Positions 36,867-43,609 of a DNA stretch of 43,609 bases are shown piece by piece. The notes beneath the pieces are model-generated. The model ran no database searches. It saw only the letters and a list, made by a program, of their open reading frames with translations, and had not been told where the DNA came from. This DNA is from Planctomycetota bacterium (GTDB lineage: Bacteria > Planctomycetota > Phycisphaerae > Sedimentisphaerales > Anaerohalosphaeraceae). The position numbers and the translations under genes were made by a program. Position 1 is the stretch's first letter. Each line of letters begins with the position of its first letter. The DNA is taken from contig JAKPDO010000025.1 in the NCBI GenBank assembly GCA_029552545.1, positions 1 through 43,609 of the forward strand, in the 5' to 3' direction.

Positions 36867-37256
36867 GTGATACAGCAGGAAACCATGTTGGAAATCGCCG
36901 ACAACAGCGGCGTCAAAACAGCTCAGTGTATTCGAGTGCTGGGCAAGAGCAGTGCCCGAAAAGGCAAGTACACCCGGGTAACGGCCAGCATCGGGGATAT
37001 CGTGTGCGTGGCGATTAAGAAGCACCTGCCCAGCTGTCAGCTGGACCGCAAGAAGGTGTACAAGTGCGTGATTATCCGCACGAAGTATCCGGTCCGGCGT
37101 CCGGACGGCAGCTATGTTCGGTTTGACAGCAATGCGGCGGTGATTATTGACAATGAGAATAATCCGATCGGGACGAGAATTTTCGGGGCGGTGGCCCGGG
37201 AACTTCGCGAGAAAAACTTTATGAAAATTATCTCGCTGGCCAGTGAAGTGGTTTAG
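36867..37256 (+). CDS. rplN: 50S ribosomal protein L14
   Basis: Binds 23S rRNA at the subunit interface (bridge B8) and is the target of RsfS silencing. The 129 residues start [25 protein letters not shown] and include the [30 protein letters not shown] and [22 protein letters not shown] motifs. It starts at GTG with AAAGGA upstream. It is seven residues or so longer than E. coli L14, through the central [13 protein letters not shown] segment. Confidence 0.95.
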   Translation: MIQQETMLEIADNSGVKTAQCIRVLGKSSARKGKYTRVTASIGDIVCVAIKKHLPSCQLDRKKVYKCVIIRTKYPVRRPDGSYVRFDSNAAVIIDNENNPIGTRIFGAVARELREKNFMKIISLASEVV

Positions 37257-37279
37257 TGCGAGGAAAGCCGAGAACGGAT

Positions 37280-37618
37280 ATGGCAAGACATATTAAAAAA
37301 GGCGATATGGTACAGGTGATTTCCGGGGACCAGAAGGGCGTAACCGGCCGGGTGATTCGGGTAATACCGGACAAGGAACAGGCGATAGTGGAAGGGGTCA
37401 ACCTGGTTTACAAGCATGTCCGGCCTTCGCAGAAGAATCCGCAGGGCGGACGGATTCGGATTGAGCGTCCGATTCATCTGAGCAATCTGCTGCCGGTGCA
37501 TCCCAAAACCAACAAAGGGACTCGGGTTCGGTTTGTTTCGGATTCCAAGGGTGCGAAAAAGCGGACGGCCGCGGACGGAACGGAAATCGGAATTGTGCGG
37601 AAAGCCAAGCAGAAATAA
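37280..37618 (+). CDS. rplX: 50S ribosomal protein L24
   Basis: Assembly initiator protein near the tunnel exit. The 112 residues start MARHIKKGDMVQVISGDQKG (KOW motif) and contain VEGVNLVYKHVRPSQKNPQGG and the C-terminal RVRFVSDSKGAKKRTAADGTEI. ATG 37280 gives the family N-terminus; an in-frame GTG at 37256 overlapping the rplN stop would add eight residues. The Shine-Dalgarno is weak, so coupling to rplN is likely. Confidence 0.94.
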   Translation: MARHIKKGDMVQVISGDQKGVTGRVIRVIPDKEQAIVEGVNLVYKHVRPSQKNPQGGRIRIERPIHLSNLLPVHPKTNKGTRVRFVSDSKGAKKRTAADGTEIGIVRKAKQK

Positions 37619-37635
37619 CGTAAGGTGAACTGAAT

Positions 37636-38175
37636 ATGGCTCGTTTGAAGGTTTTATATAAATCGAAGATTGTTCCGGCGCTGAAAGAGAAGTTCGGATA
37701 TACGACGCCGATGGCTGTTCCGCGTCTGGAAAAGATTGTGGTTTCGATGGGTGTCGGAAAAGCCACGCAGGACAAGAAGTTTTTGGATATGGCGATGCGG
37801 GATTTGACGGTGATAACCGGCCAGAAACCGCTGATCTGTGCGGCGAAGAAGAGTGTTTCGAATTTTAAGGTGCGTCAGGGAGACAAGACGGGCCTGAAGG
37901 TGACCCTTCGCCGGGAGAGGATGTATGAGTTTCTGGACCGCCTGATTAACCTGGCAATTCCGCGGGTGAAAGACTTTCGCGGGTTGAATCCCAACGGATT
38001 TGACGGCCATGGGAATTATTCGATGGGTCTGGATGAGCAGAGCGTCTTTCCGGAAATTGATGCGGCCCGGATTGAGGTGAATCAGGGGATGAATATTACG
38101 TTTGTGACGAGCGCCAAGACGGATGAAGAAGGCCGTGAGCTGCTGCGGCTGTTCGGGATGCCGTTTCGGTCGTAA
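37636..38175 (+). CDS. rplE: 50S ribosomal protein L5
   Basis: Binds 5S rRNA and contacts P-site tRNA and bridge B1b. The 179-residue chain shows [70 protein letters not shown] and [17 protein letters not shown]. Length and motifs are ordinary. TAAGGTGA precedes the ATG. It is followed by rpsZ after 26 nt. Confidence 0.97.
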   Translation: MARLKVLYKSKIVPALKEKFGYTTPMAVPRLEKIVVSMGVGKATQDKKFLDMAMRDLTVITGQKPLICAAKKSVSNFKVRQGDKTGLKVTLRRERMYEFLDRLINLAIPRVKDFRGLNPNGFDGHGNYSMGLDEQSVFPEIDAARIEVNQGMNITFVTSAKTDEEGRELLRLFGMPFRS

Positions 38176-38201
38176 GAATACGAAGAGCGCGGGAGACGGA
38201 T

Positions 38202-38387
38202 ATGTCCACCAAGGCACTGGAAAACAAGGCGAGAAAGAAACCGAAATTTCGGAGCCGTGCTTATACGCGGTGTCAAATCTGCGGGCGGGCTCGGGCGGTT
38301 TATCGAAAGTTTAAGATTTGCCGGATTTGTTTTCGGAAATTGGCCAACGAAGGGAAGATTCCGGGCGTCAAGAAGGCCAGCTGGTAA
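38202..38387 (+). CDS. rpsZ: 30S ribosomal protein S14, zinc-binding type
   Basis: Short 61-residue S14 with both zinc pairs intact: CQIC at about 24-27 and CRIC at about 40-43, then [18 protein letters not shown]. This is the type Z form; the longer cysteine-free form of E. coli is absent here. It contrasts with L33 in this window, which has lost one zinc ligand. GGGAGACGG precedes the ATG. Confidence 0.96.
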   Translation: MSTKALENKARKKPKFRSRAYTRCQICGRARAVYRKFKICRICFRKLANEGKIPGVKKASW

Positions 38388-38422
38388 ACAGCGGCAGACC
38401 GGACGTTTTTTTGGAGAGATTC

Positions 38423-38821
38423 ATGAGTTTAGGTGATCCGATAGCTGATATGTTAACCAGGATACGGAACGCGTCGCGAGTCGGCCGTTCGCAGGTTCAG
38501 GTGAAGGCCTCCAAGGTATGCGAAGGGATTGCGGCGGTTCTGAAAGAGGAAGGTTATATTCGGGATTATGATCGGATTGATGACGGCAAGCAGGGACTGC
38601 TTCGGGTCTTTCTGAAATATACCCCGGACGGCAGGCCCGTCATTCAGATGATTAAGCGGGTCAGCACGCCCGGGCGCCGGAAATATTGCGGTGTGGACGA
38701 TTTGCCTGTTGTGCTGAACGGGATGGGCATATCGATTTTATCCACGAGTCGAGGTGTGGTAAGCGATCGAGTCTGCCGTCGGGACCATATCGGCGGCGAA
38801 TTACTTTGCATGGTGAGCTAA
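38423..38821 (+). CDS. rpsH: 30S ribosomal protein S8
   Basis: Central 16S rRNA-binding protein; in E. coli it also represses the spc operon. The 132 residues start SLGDPIADMLTRIRNASRVGR and contain VCEGIAAVLKEEGYIRDY, RVSTPGRRKYCGVDDLP, and ISILSTSRGVVSDRVCRRDHIGGELLCMV. GGAGAG precedes ATG 38423; the in-frame ATG at 38318 lies inside rpsZ. The stop is immediately followed by the rplF start. Confidence 0.96.
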   Translation: MSLGDPIADMLTRIRNASRVGRSQVQVKASKVCEGIAAVLKEEGYIRDYDRIDDGKQGLLRVFLKYTPDGRPVIQMIKRVSTPGRRKYCGVDDLPVVLNGMGISILSTSRGVVSDRVCRRDHIGGELLCMVS

Positions 38822-39394
38822 ATGAGTCGAATCGGAAAAAAGGCAATTCAGATCCCCAGCGGGGTGAAGGTGGAGCAGTCGGGTCTGCTGATCAAGGTCA
38901 GCGGTCCGAAGGGAACTCTTCAGATGCAGTGTCGGCCGGAAATTCAGGTTCGGATTGCGGACGGGAAGATTGAAGTGAGCAATCCGGAGCCGGAAAATCG
39001 GCAGAAGAAAGCCCTTCACGGAACGACCCGTGCTCTGCTGAACAACATGGTCAAGGGGGTCAGTCAGGGATTCCAAAAGGAAATGCTGATTTACGGAACC
39101 GGCTACAGTGTGAAGGAACAGGGCGGCAAGCTGATTTTATCCGTCGGATACGCCAAGCCGGCGGAGCTGCCGATTCCGAAGGAAGTGAAGGTGGAAATCA
39201 AAACGCCGGCGACCAAAGGAAATGAGACGCCGGCGGTGTTTGTGCTGTCCAGCGCCAACAAGCAGGTTCTCGGACAGTTTGCGGCGGAAATTCGCAGGGT
39301 CAAACCGCCGGAGCCCTATCAGGGCAAGGGAATACGGTATGCGGATGAACATGTTATCCGCAAGGAAGGCAAGGCCTTTGCCTCCGGCGGTTAA
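38822..39394 (+). CDS. rplF: 50S ribosomal protein L6
   Basis: Two-domain protein near the factor-binding site. The 190 residues start [21 protein letters not shown] and contain [27 protein letters not shown] and [28 protein letters not shown]. It begins directly after the rpsH stop with no gap, so translation is probably coupled. There is a short C-terminal Ala/Ser/Gly tail. Confidence 0.97.
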   Translation: MSRIGKKAIQIPSGVKVEQSGLLIKVSGPKGTLQMQCRPEIQVRIADGKIEVSNPEPENRQKKALHGTTRALLNNMVKGVSQGFQKEMLIYGTGYSVKEQGGKLILSVGYAKPAELPIPKEVKVEIKTPATKGNETPAVFVLSSANKQVLGQFAAEIRRVKPPEPYQGKGIRYADEHVIRKEGKAFASGG

Positions 39395-39417
39395 TCGAAC
39401 AGGTCAGGAGTTGTTGG

Positions 39418-39783
39418 ATGCAGAGAGAACGAATCGAACGAACGCGGCTGCGGCGTAATTTTCGGTCGCGGAGAAAAATTTTCGGGACGCCGGAGCGTCC
39501 TCGTCTGGTGGTATTTCGGTCCAGCCGGCATATTTACGCTCAGATTATTGATGATGTAGCGGGGGTGACGCTGGCTTCCTCGAGCACGATGAGTCGGGCT
39601 CTTCGGGGACAGCTCAAGAGCGGGGGGAATCGGGAGGCGGCCAAAATCGTCGGCACCGCGCTGGCCAAGCAGGCGATGGACATCGGAATCAGAGCGGTCT
39701 GTTTTGACCGAAACGGATATAAGTATCACGGCCGAGTCAAGGCCCTGGCCGATGCAGCACGCGAAGCGGGCCTGAAGTTTTAG
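39418..39783 (+). CDS. rplR: 50S ribosomal protein L18
   Basis: Binds 5S rRNA together with L5. The 121 residues contain [35 protein letters not shown], the [18 protein letters not shown] helix, and [32 protein letters not shown] lies about 11 nt upstream of the ATG. It is in the usual place between rplF and rpsE. Confidence 0.96.
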   Translation: MQRERIERTRLRRNFRSRRKIFGTPERPRLVVFRSSRHIYAQIIDDVAGVTLASSSTMSRALRGQLKSGGNREAAKIVGTALAKQAMDIGIRAVCFDRNGYKYHGRVKALADAAREAGLKF

Positions 39784-39825
39784 GAATGACAGGAAGCAAG
39801 AAACCTGCAGAAACGGAGAACAGAG

Positions 39826-40341
39826 TTGGCTGAAGAAACCAGACTTACAATGCAGGGCGAACAGCCGCTGGAAGATACGGTGGTGAAGGTGTTTCGGAAC
39901 GCCAAGGTCGTGAAAGGCGGGCGCCGATTCAGTTTTTCGGCCCTGGTGGTTGTCGGAGACCGGAACGGAACAGTCGGGGTCGGATACGGCAAGGCCAATG
40001 AGGTTCCGCCGGCTGTTGAGAAGGCCATCAAAGACGCCAAAAAGAATCTGAAGCGGATTCCGGTTGTCGGCGGCACGATTCCGCACGAAGTGATCGGAAA
40101 GAGCCGGGCGACGCAGATTACGATGATTCCGGCCAGTCCGGGTACCGGTGTGATTGCCGGTTCGAGCGCCCGTGCGGTCTTGGAGTATGCCGGGATTCGG
40201 AATGTGCTGACGAAAATCAACGGCAGCCGCTCGGCCAAGAATGTTGTCAAGGCCGTGATGAATGGATTGCTGCAGTTGCGGGATAAGGAAACCATCGAAT
40301 CAATCCGCGGGGTCGCGGTAGAAGCAGTCAAAAGGTGGTGA
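39826..40341 (+). CDS. rpsE: 30S ribosomal protein S5
   Basis: Fidelity protein at the mRNA entry of the 30S subunit. The 171 residues contain [34 protein letters not shown] and [24 protein letters not shown], then [22 protein letters not shown] and the C-terminal domain. TTG at 39826 is used because GGAG is 7 nt upstream; an ATG at 39850 would trim eight residues. The next gene is rplO, 7 nt later, and rpmD (L30), normally between them, is missing. Confidence 0.94.
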   Translation: MAEETRLTMQGEQPLEDTVVKVFRNAKVVKGGRRFSFSALVVVGDRNGTVGVGYGKANEVPPAVEKAIKDAKKNLKRIPVVGGTIPHEVIGKSRATQITMIPASPGTGVIAGSSARAVLEYAGIRNVLTKINGSRSAKNVVKAVMNGLLQLRDKETIESIRGVAVEAVKRW

Positions 40342-40348
40342 GTCAACC

Positions 40349-40798
40349 ATGCGAAGTGATGAAATTACAGCGTTAGTCGGGGCAAATAAGAAGCGGAAAC
40401 GAGTCGGCCGAGGTCCCGGCAGCGGACACGGCAAGACGGCCGGACGCGGCCACAAAGGCGACCGGAGCCGTTCCGGGTTCTCGCTGCATCCGGCTTTTGA
40501 AGGCGGTCAGATGCCGCTGTTTCGCCGGCTGGCCAAGCGGGGCTTCAGCAATGCTCCGTTTTCCGAGCGATATGAAATCGTCAATGTCTCGCAGCTGGAG
40601 CGGTATTTCCGCGACGGCGATTCCATCGGTGTCAAGGAGCTGGCCGGTGTCGGACTTGTCCGAAGCTGTCAAAGCCGGGTCAAGATTTTAGGGGACGGGG
40701 AGCTGACCAAAAAGCTCGTCGTTTCGGCACATAAGTTCAGCAAGAGCGCCGAACAGAAGATTTCCGGCTGCGGCGGGACGGCGAAAGTGGTGGCCTGA
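40349..40798 (+). CDS. rplO: 50S ribosomal protein L15
   Basis: Late-assembly large-subunit protein. The 149 residues contain KRKRVGRGPGSGHGKTAGRGHKG, GFSLHPAFEGGQMPLFRRLAKRGFSN and the C-terminal KLVVSAHKFSKSAEQKISGCGG. Its start lies only 7 nt after rpsE. It is followed 26 nt later by secY, the standard end of the spc ribosomal block. Confidence 0.96.
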   Translation: MRSDEITALVGANKKRKRVGRGPGSGHGKTAGRGHKGDRSRSGFSLHPAFEGGQMPLFRRLAKRGFSNAPFSERYEIVNVSQLERYFRDGDSIGVKELAGVGLVRSCQSRVKILGDGELTKKLVVSAHKFSKSAEQKISGCGGTAKVVA

Positions 40799-40824
40799 GG
40801 TAGGAACACGGAAGGACCAACAAC

Positions 40825-42189
40825 ATGCTGGCGACATTTGTCAACATCTTTAAGATTCCGGACCTGCGGAACAAGATTTTGTTCACGCTGGCCCTGCTGG
40901 TGATTTACCGGATCGGTTATCATATTCCGGTTCCCGGCTTTGACCAGGAGCAGATTACCAAACAGGCGGCCAGTCGGGACAGGGAAACGCCGTTCGGGCG
41001 TGCCGCAGAAACCCTGCAGATGTTTACCGGCGGGACACTCAGCCAAAGCAGTCTGTTCGGGCTGGGGATTATGCCCTACATTTCGGCCTCGATTATTCTG
41101 ATGCTGCTCGGAGAAATTTATCCGCCGCTGCGGAAGCTTCGTCAAGAAGGGGCTACCGGGTATAAAAAGATTCAGGAGTACACACGCTATCTGACGGTTC
41201 CACTGTGTGTGATACAGGCGCTGATGTTTATGCGGATGGCGGCGTTGGACGGTTTTACCTATCCCGGTATGCACGGCCGCGCCATTTTTATGGGCGTGGT
41301 GGGGATGACGGCCGGCACCATCTTTTTAATGTGGCTTGGGGAGCAGATTGATGAGTACGGAATTGGAAACGGCATCAGTCTGATTATTATGGCGGGGATT
41401 TTGGCCCGCATGCCCGCTGCGATTATCGGCGTGATTGAAAAGACGGACCTTCGGGTCAGTGCGGAGCCGGGAACCTATGGGATTCTGACGATTGTCTTTT
41501 TGATTCTGGCCTTTGTGTTCGTCGTTGCCGGGACGATTCTGATTACCCAGGGACAGCGGCGGATACCGATTCAGCAGGCCAAGCAGATGCGGGGGCACCG
41601 GATGTACGGCGGAGCGAAGCATTATCTGCCGCTTCGGGTCAATCACGGCGGTGTGATGCCGATTATCTTTGCCTCGTCGCTGATGATGTTTCCGCCGATT
41701 ATCCTTCAGCAGCTGGCGACTCATATTTCGGTTTTGGGCGCCTCGCCGATTATGCGGATGCTGATTGAAGCATTCCGCCCGATGGCTTATACCTACAACT
41801 TGCTTTATATTATTCTGATTTTTGTGTTTGCTTATTTCTGGACGACGGTCCAGTTTCAGCCGAAGGATATGGCGAAAAATCTTAGGGACCGCGGCAGCTT
41901 TATTCCGGGTCTGCGTCCCGGCCATCGGACGGCCGAATACCTGGAAACCGTGATGATTCGGATTACCTTCTTCGGAGCGGCCTTTCTGGCGATTATTGCG
42001 GTGGTTCCCAGTCTGGTGACGCAGATGTTCGGCGTGGACTATACGGCGTCATCCTTCCTCGGAGGAACCGGACTTTTGATTGTGGTGAGCGTCTCGCTGG
42101 ACTTGGTGCAGCGGATTGAAGCAAATCTGTTGATGCGAAACTATGAAGGGTTTTCTTCCGCCGGCCGGATTCGGGGGGCGCGGATATGA
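40825..42189 (+). CDS. secY: Preprotein translocase subunit SecY
   Basis: Central channel of the Sec translocon. The 454-residue protein has ten predicted membrane helices. Helix 1 is near 16-34 (KILFTLALLVIYRIGYHIPVPG), the plug region follows, GLGIMPYISASIILMLLG is helix 2, and GEQIDEYGIGNGISLIIM lies mid-protein. The cytoplasmic loop QGQRRIPIQQAKQM and the C-terminal loop YFWTTVQFQPKDMAKNLRDRGSFIPGLRPG contact the ribosome and SecA. The last residues are RIRGARI. The stop overlaps the adk start by 4 nt. SecE is encoded earlier in this window. Confidence 0.97.
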   Translation: MLATFVNIFKIPDLRNKILFTLALLVIYRIGYHIPVPGFDQEQITKQAASRDRETPFGRAAETLQMFTGGTLSQSSLFGLGIMPYISASIILMLLGEIYPPLRKLRQEGATGYKKIQEYTRYLTVPLCVIQALMFMRMAALDGFTYPGMHGRAIFMGVVGMTAGTIFLMWLGEQIDEYGIGNGISLIIMAGILARMPAAIIGVIEKTDLRVSAEPGTYGILTIVFLILAFVFVVAGTILITQGQRRIPIQQAKQMRGHRMYGGAKHYLPLRVNHGGVMPIIFASSLMMFPPIILQQLATHISVLGASPIMRMLIEAFRPMAYTYNLLYIILIFVFAYFWTTVQFQPKDMAKNLRDRGSFIPGLRPGHRTAEYLETVMIRITFFGAAFLAIIAVVPSLVTQMFGVDYTASSFLGGTGLLIVVSVSLDLVQRIEANLLMRNYEGFSSAGRIRGARI

Positions 42190-42839
42190 AACTGATTCTT
42201 CTGGGACCGCCCGGGGCCGGCAAAGGGACCCAGTGCAAACGAATTACGGAAAAGTACGGGCTGGCGCATCTGTCCAGCGGCGATATTCTTCGAGCCGAGC
42301 GGGCGGCCGGAACGGAATTGGGACGCAAGGCGCAGTCCTATATGGATTCCGGGGGATTGGTTCCGGATGATTTGATTATTGATATGATGATTGGGGCGAT
42401 TAAAAAAGCCGGCGCCAAAGGTTATGTGCTGGACGGCTTTCCCCGTACGGTTGTTCAGGCGGAGGGGCTGGATGCGGCCCTGAAAAAGGCCGGGGAACGA
42501 ATCGATGCGATTGTTTCGCTGGAGGTTCCGGATGAGGCGATTCTGGACCGGATGACCGGCCGGCGCAGCTGTCCGAAGTGCGGAGCCGTTTATCACATTG
42601 TCAATTTGAAGCCGAAGGTGGACGGACAATGCGACAAAGGGTGCGGCCCTTTGATGCAGCGGAAGGACGACAGTCCGGAAGTGGTGTCCAATCGGCTTAA
42701 AACGTATCATGAGCAGACGGCGGCAGTACTCGGATATTATCAGCGGAATCGGAGCAGGATTATCCAAATTAATGCCGACCAGCCGATTGATGAAGTGAGT
42801 CAGGCAATTTTTACAGCGCTTGGGCGGCTGGGACGTTAA
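42186..42839 (+). CDS. adk: Adenylate kinase, zinc-LID type
   Basis: Interconverts ATP + AMP and 2 ADP in the cytoplasm. The 217 residues show the P-loop GPPGAGKGT (7-15), SSGDILRAE (30-38), the AMP-site DGFPRT (83-88), and a long-form LID with four cysteines, C129, C132, C149 and C153, that should bind structural zinc. The second pair is spaced CxxxC rather than the common CxxC. It is translationally coupled to secY by an ATGA overlap, a frequent secY-adk-map arrangement. Confidence 0.97.
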   Translation: MKLILLGPPGAGKGTQCKRITEKYGLAHLSSGDILRAERAAGTELGRKAQSYMDSGGLVPDDLIIDMMIGAIKKAGAKGYVLDGFPRTVVQAEGLDAALKKAGERIDAIVSLEVPDEAILDRMTGRRSCPKCGAVYHIVNLKPKVDGQCDKGCGPLMQRKDDSPEVVSNRLKTYHEQTAAVLGYYQRNRSRIIQINADQPIDEVSQAIFTALGRLGR

Positions 42840-42850
42840 GTTGAGCCGTT

Positions 42851-43609
42851 ATGGCGATTAAGCTGAGAAGCCGCCGGGAAATTGAGAAAATACGCCGGGC
42901 CGGACAGGTCGTGGCGAAGGTTCTTTCAAAACTCAAAGAGGAAGCCAGACCAGGCGTCAGCACGGCTTATTTGGATGCCGTCGCCCGCCGGCTGACCCGG
43001 GAGGCCGGAGCAATTGCCCTGTTTGAAGGGGTTCCGAATCCTTCCGGAGGCAGGCCGTTTCCGGGGGCCGTCTGCACGTCCATTAATGAGCAGCTGGTGC
43101 ACGGGATTCCTTCGCCGGATGTGGTGCTGCGGCCGGGGGATATTTTGAGCGTTGATTTTGGTGTCAAGCTGGACGGGTATTGCGGCGATGCAGCGTTTAC
43201 AATTGGAATCGGCTCCATTGCTCCGTCGCATCGGCGGCTGCTGGACGTGACGGAGCGGATGCTGCAAATCGCGATTGAGCGGATGGCTCCGGGAGTGCGG
43301 TGGAGTACGATAGCGGCCCAGATGGAGGCCTGTGCGAAAGAAGCCGGCTTTTCCGTGGTGAAGGATTATGTCGGGCACGGCATCGGGACGGAAATGCACG
43401 AAGACCCTAAGGTGCCGAATTTTGTCAGCCCGGAGCTGCTTCGGGAGGATATTGTTCTTCAGGAAGGGATGGTCTTGGCGGTGGAACCGATGGTCAATAT
43501 GGGCAAGCCGGGTGTCCGAACGCTGAAAGACGGTTGGACCGTTGTGACAAAAGACCGGCAGTATTCGGCCCATTTTGAACATACAATAGCAGTGGTGAAA
43601 GGCGGCTGT
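42851..43609 (+). CDS. map: Methionine aminopeptidase type I, cut by the window end
   Basis: Removes the initiator Met from nascent proteins. 253 residues are visible from the ATG at 42851 with no stop before the window edge. All five metal ligands are present: D102 in SVDFG, D113 in YCGDAAF, H176 in GHGIG, E212 in AVEPM, E243 in HFEHT; the substrate-binding H84 in VHGIP is also present. The chain reaches the last beta-strand (TIAVVKGGC), so only a few C-terminal residues are missing. It has no N-terminal zinc domain. It starts 11 nt after adk; infA or rpmJ would be expected next. Confidence 0.96.
   Translation, partial: MAIKLRSRREIEKIRRAGQVVAKVLSKLKEEARPGVSTAYLDAVARRLTREAGAIALFEGVPNPSGGRPFPGAVCTSINEQLVHGIPSPDVVLRPGDILSVDFGVKLDGYCGDAAFTIGIGSIAPSHRRLLDVTERMLQIAIERMAPGVRWSTIAAQMEACAKEAGFSVVKDYVGHGIGTEMHEDPKVPNFVSPELLREDIVLQEGMVLAVEPMVNMGKPGVRTLKDGWTVVTKDRQYSAHFEHTIAVVKGGC

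Overview
The window is a bacterial chromosome segment, most likely from the Planctomycetota and probably class Phycisphaerae (Sedimentisphaerales-like). This is an inference. It rests on a secreted pectate lyase ending in a planctomycete-style dockerin-like repeat, a pectin/arabinan utilisation locus, an EF-Tu with a remodelled switch I region, no rpmD in the spc cluster, and short conserved hairpin-rich spacers. No rRNA, CRISPR array, insertion sequence, phage gene or origin was seen.

Region 1 (1-11.6 kb) is accessory metabolism. A near-consensus promoter drives a PL9-type pectate lyase. Convergent to it are a membrane-anchored TlpA-like thioredoxin and a possible 67-residue overlapping ORF. 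A repeat- and hairpin-rich spacer and a small membrane-anchored hypothetical follow. Next is a four-gene operon: lipoprotein-like aldose 1-epimerase, SGLT-type sodium/sugar symporter, ribulokinase AraB and L-ribulose-5-phosphate 4-epimerase AraD, with araB and araD overlapping by 4 nt. A convergent secreted GH51 alpha-L-arabinofuranosidase closes the block. Together these would cleave pectin, release and mutarotate L-arabinose outside the cytoplasm, import it with Na+, and carry it to D-xylulose-5-P. The isomerase AraA and any regulator are not in the window.

Region 2 (11.2-14.3 kb) holds a small coiled-coil lipoprotein, a large secreted HEAT-repeat-like protein, and an A/T-tract-rich spacer with a strong promoter.

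Region 3 (14.3-28.8 kb) is a translation/transcription superoperon in conserved order: tRNA-Thr(GGT), tuf, rpmG, tRNA-Trp(CCA), secE, nusG, rplK, rplA, rplJ, rplL, rpoB, rpoC, rpsL, rpsG. It ends at a strong intrinsic terminator.

Region 4 (28.9-43.6 kb) starts with fusA. A compact unit then follows between fusA and rpsJ: a consensus promoter on the fusA stop codon, about 235 nt of strongly foldable sequence, and an intrinsic terminator. It is either a new S10-operon leader/attenuator or a small RNA. After it come the S10 and spc clusters: rpsJ, rplC, rplD, rplW, rplB, rpsS, rplV, rpsC, rplP, rpmC, rpsQ, rplN, rplX, rplE, rpsZ, rpsH, rplF, rplR, rpsE, rplO, secY, adk, and a map gene cut by the window edge.

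The most unusual items are L22 carrying an N-terminal XRE-like helix-turn-helix domain, the structured unit upstream of rpsJ, the altered EF-Tu switch I, altered residues in the L2 loop that faces the peptidyl-transferase centre, and the nested hairpin between rplL and rpoB.
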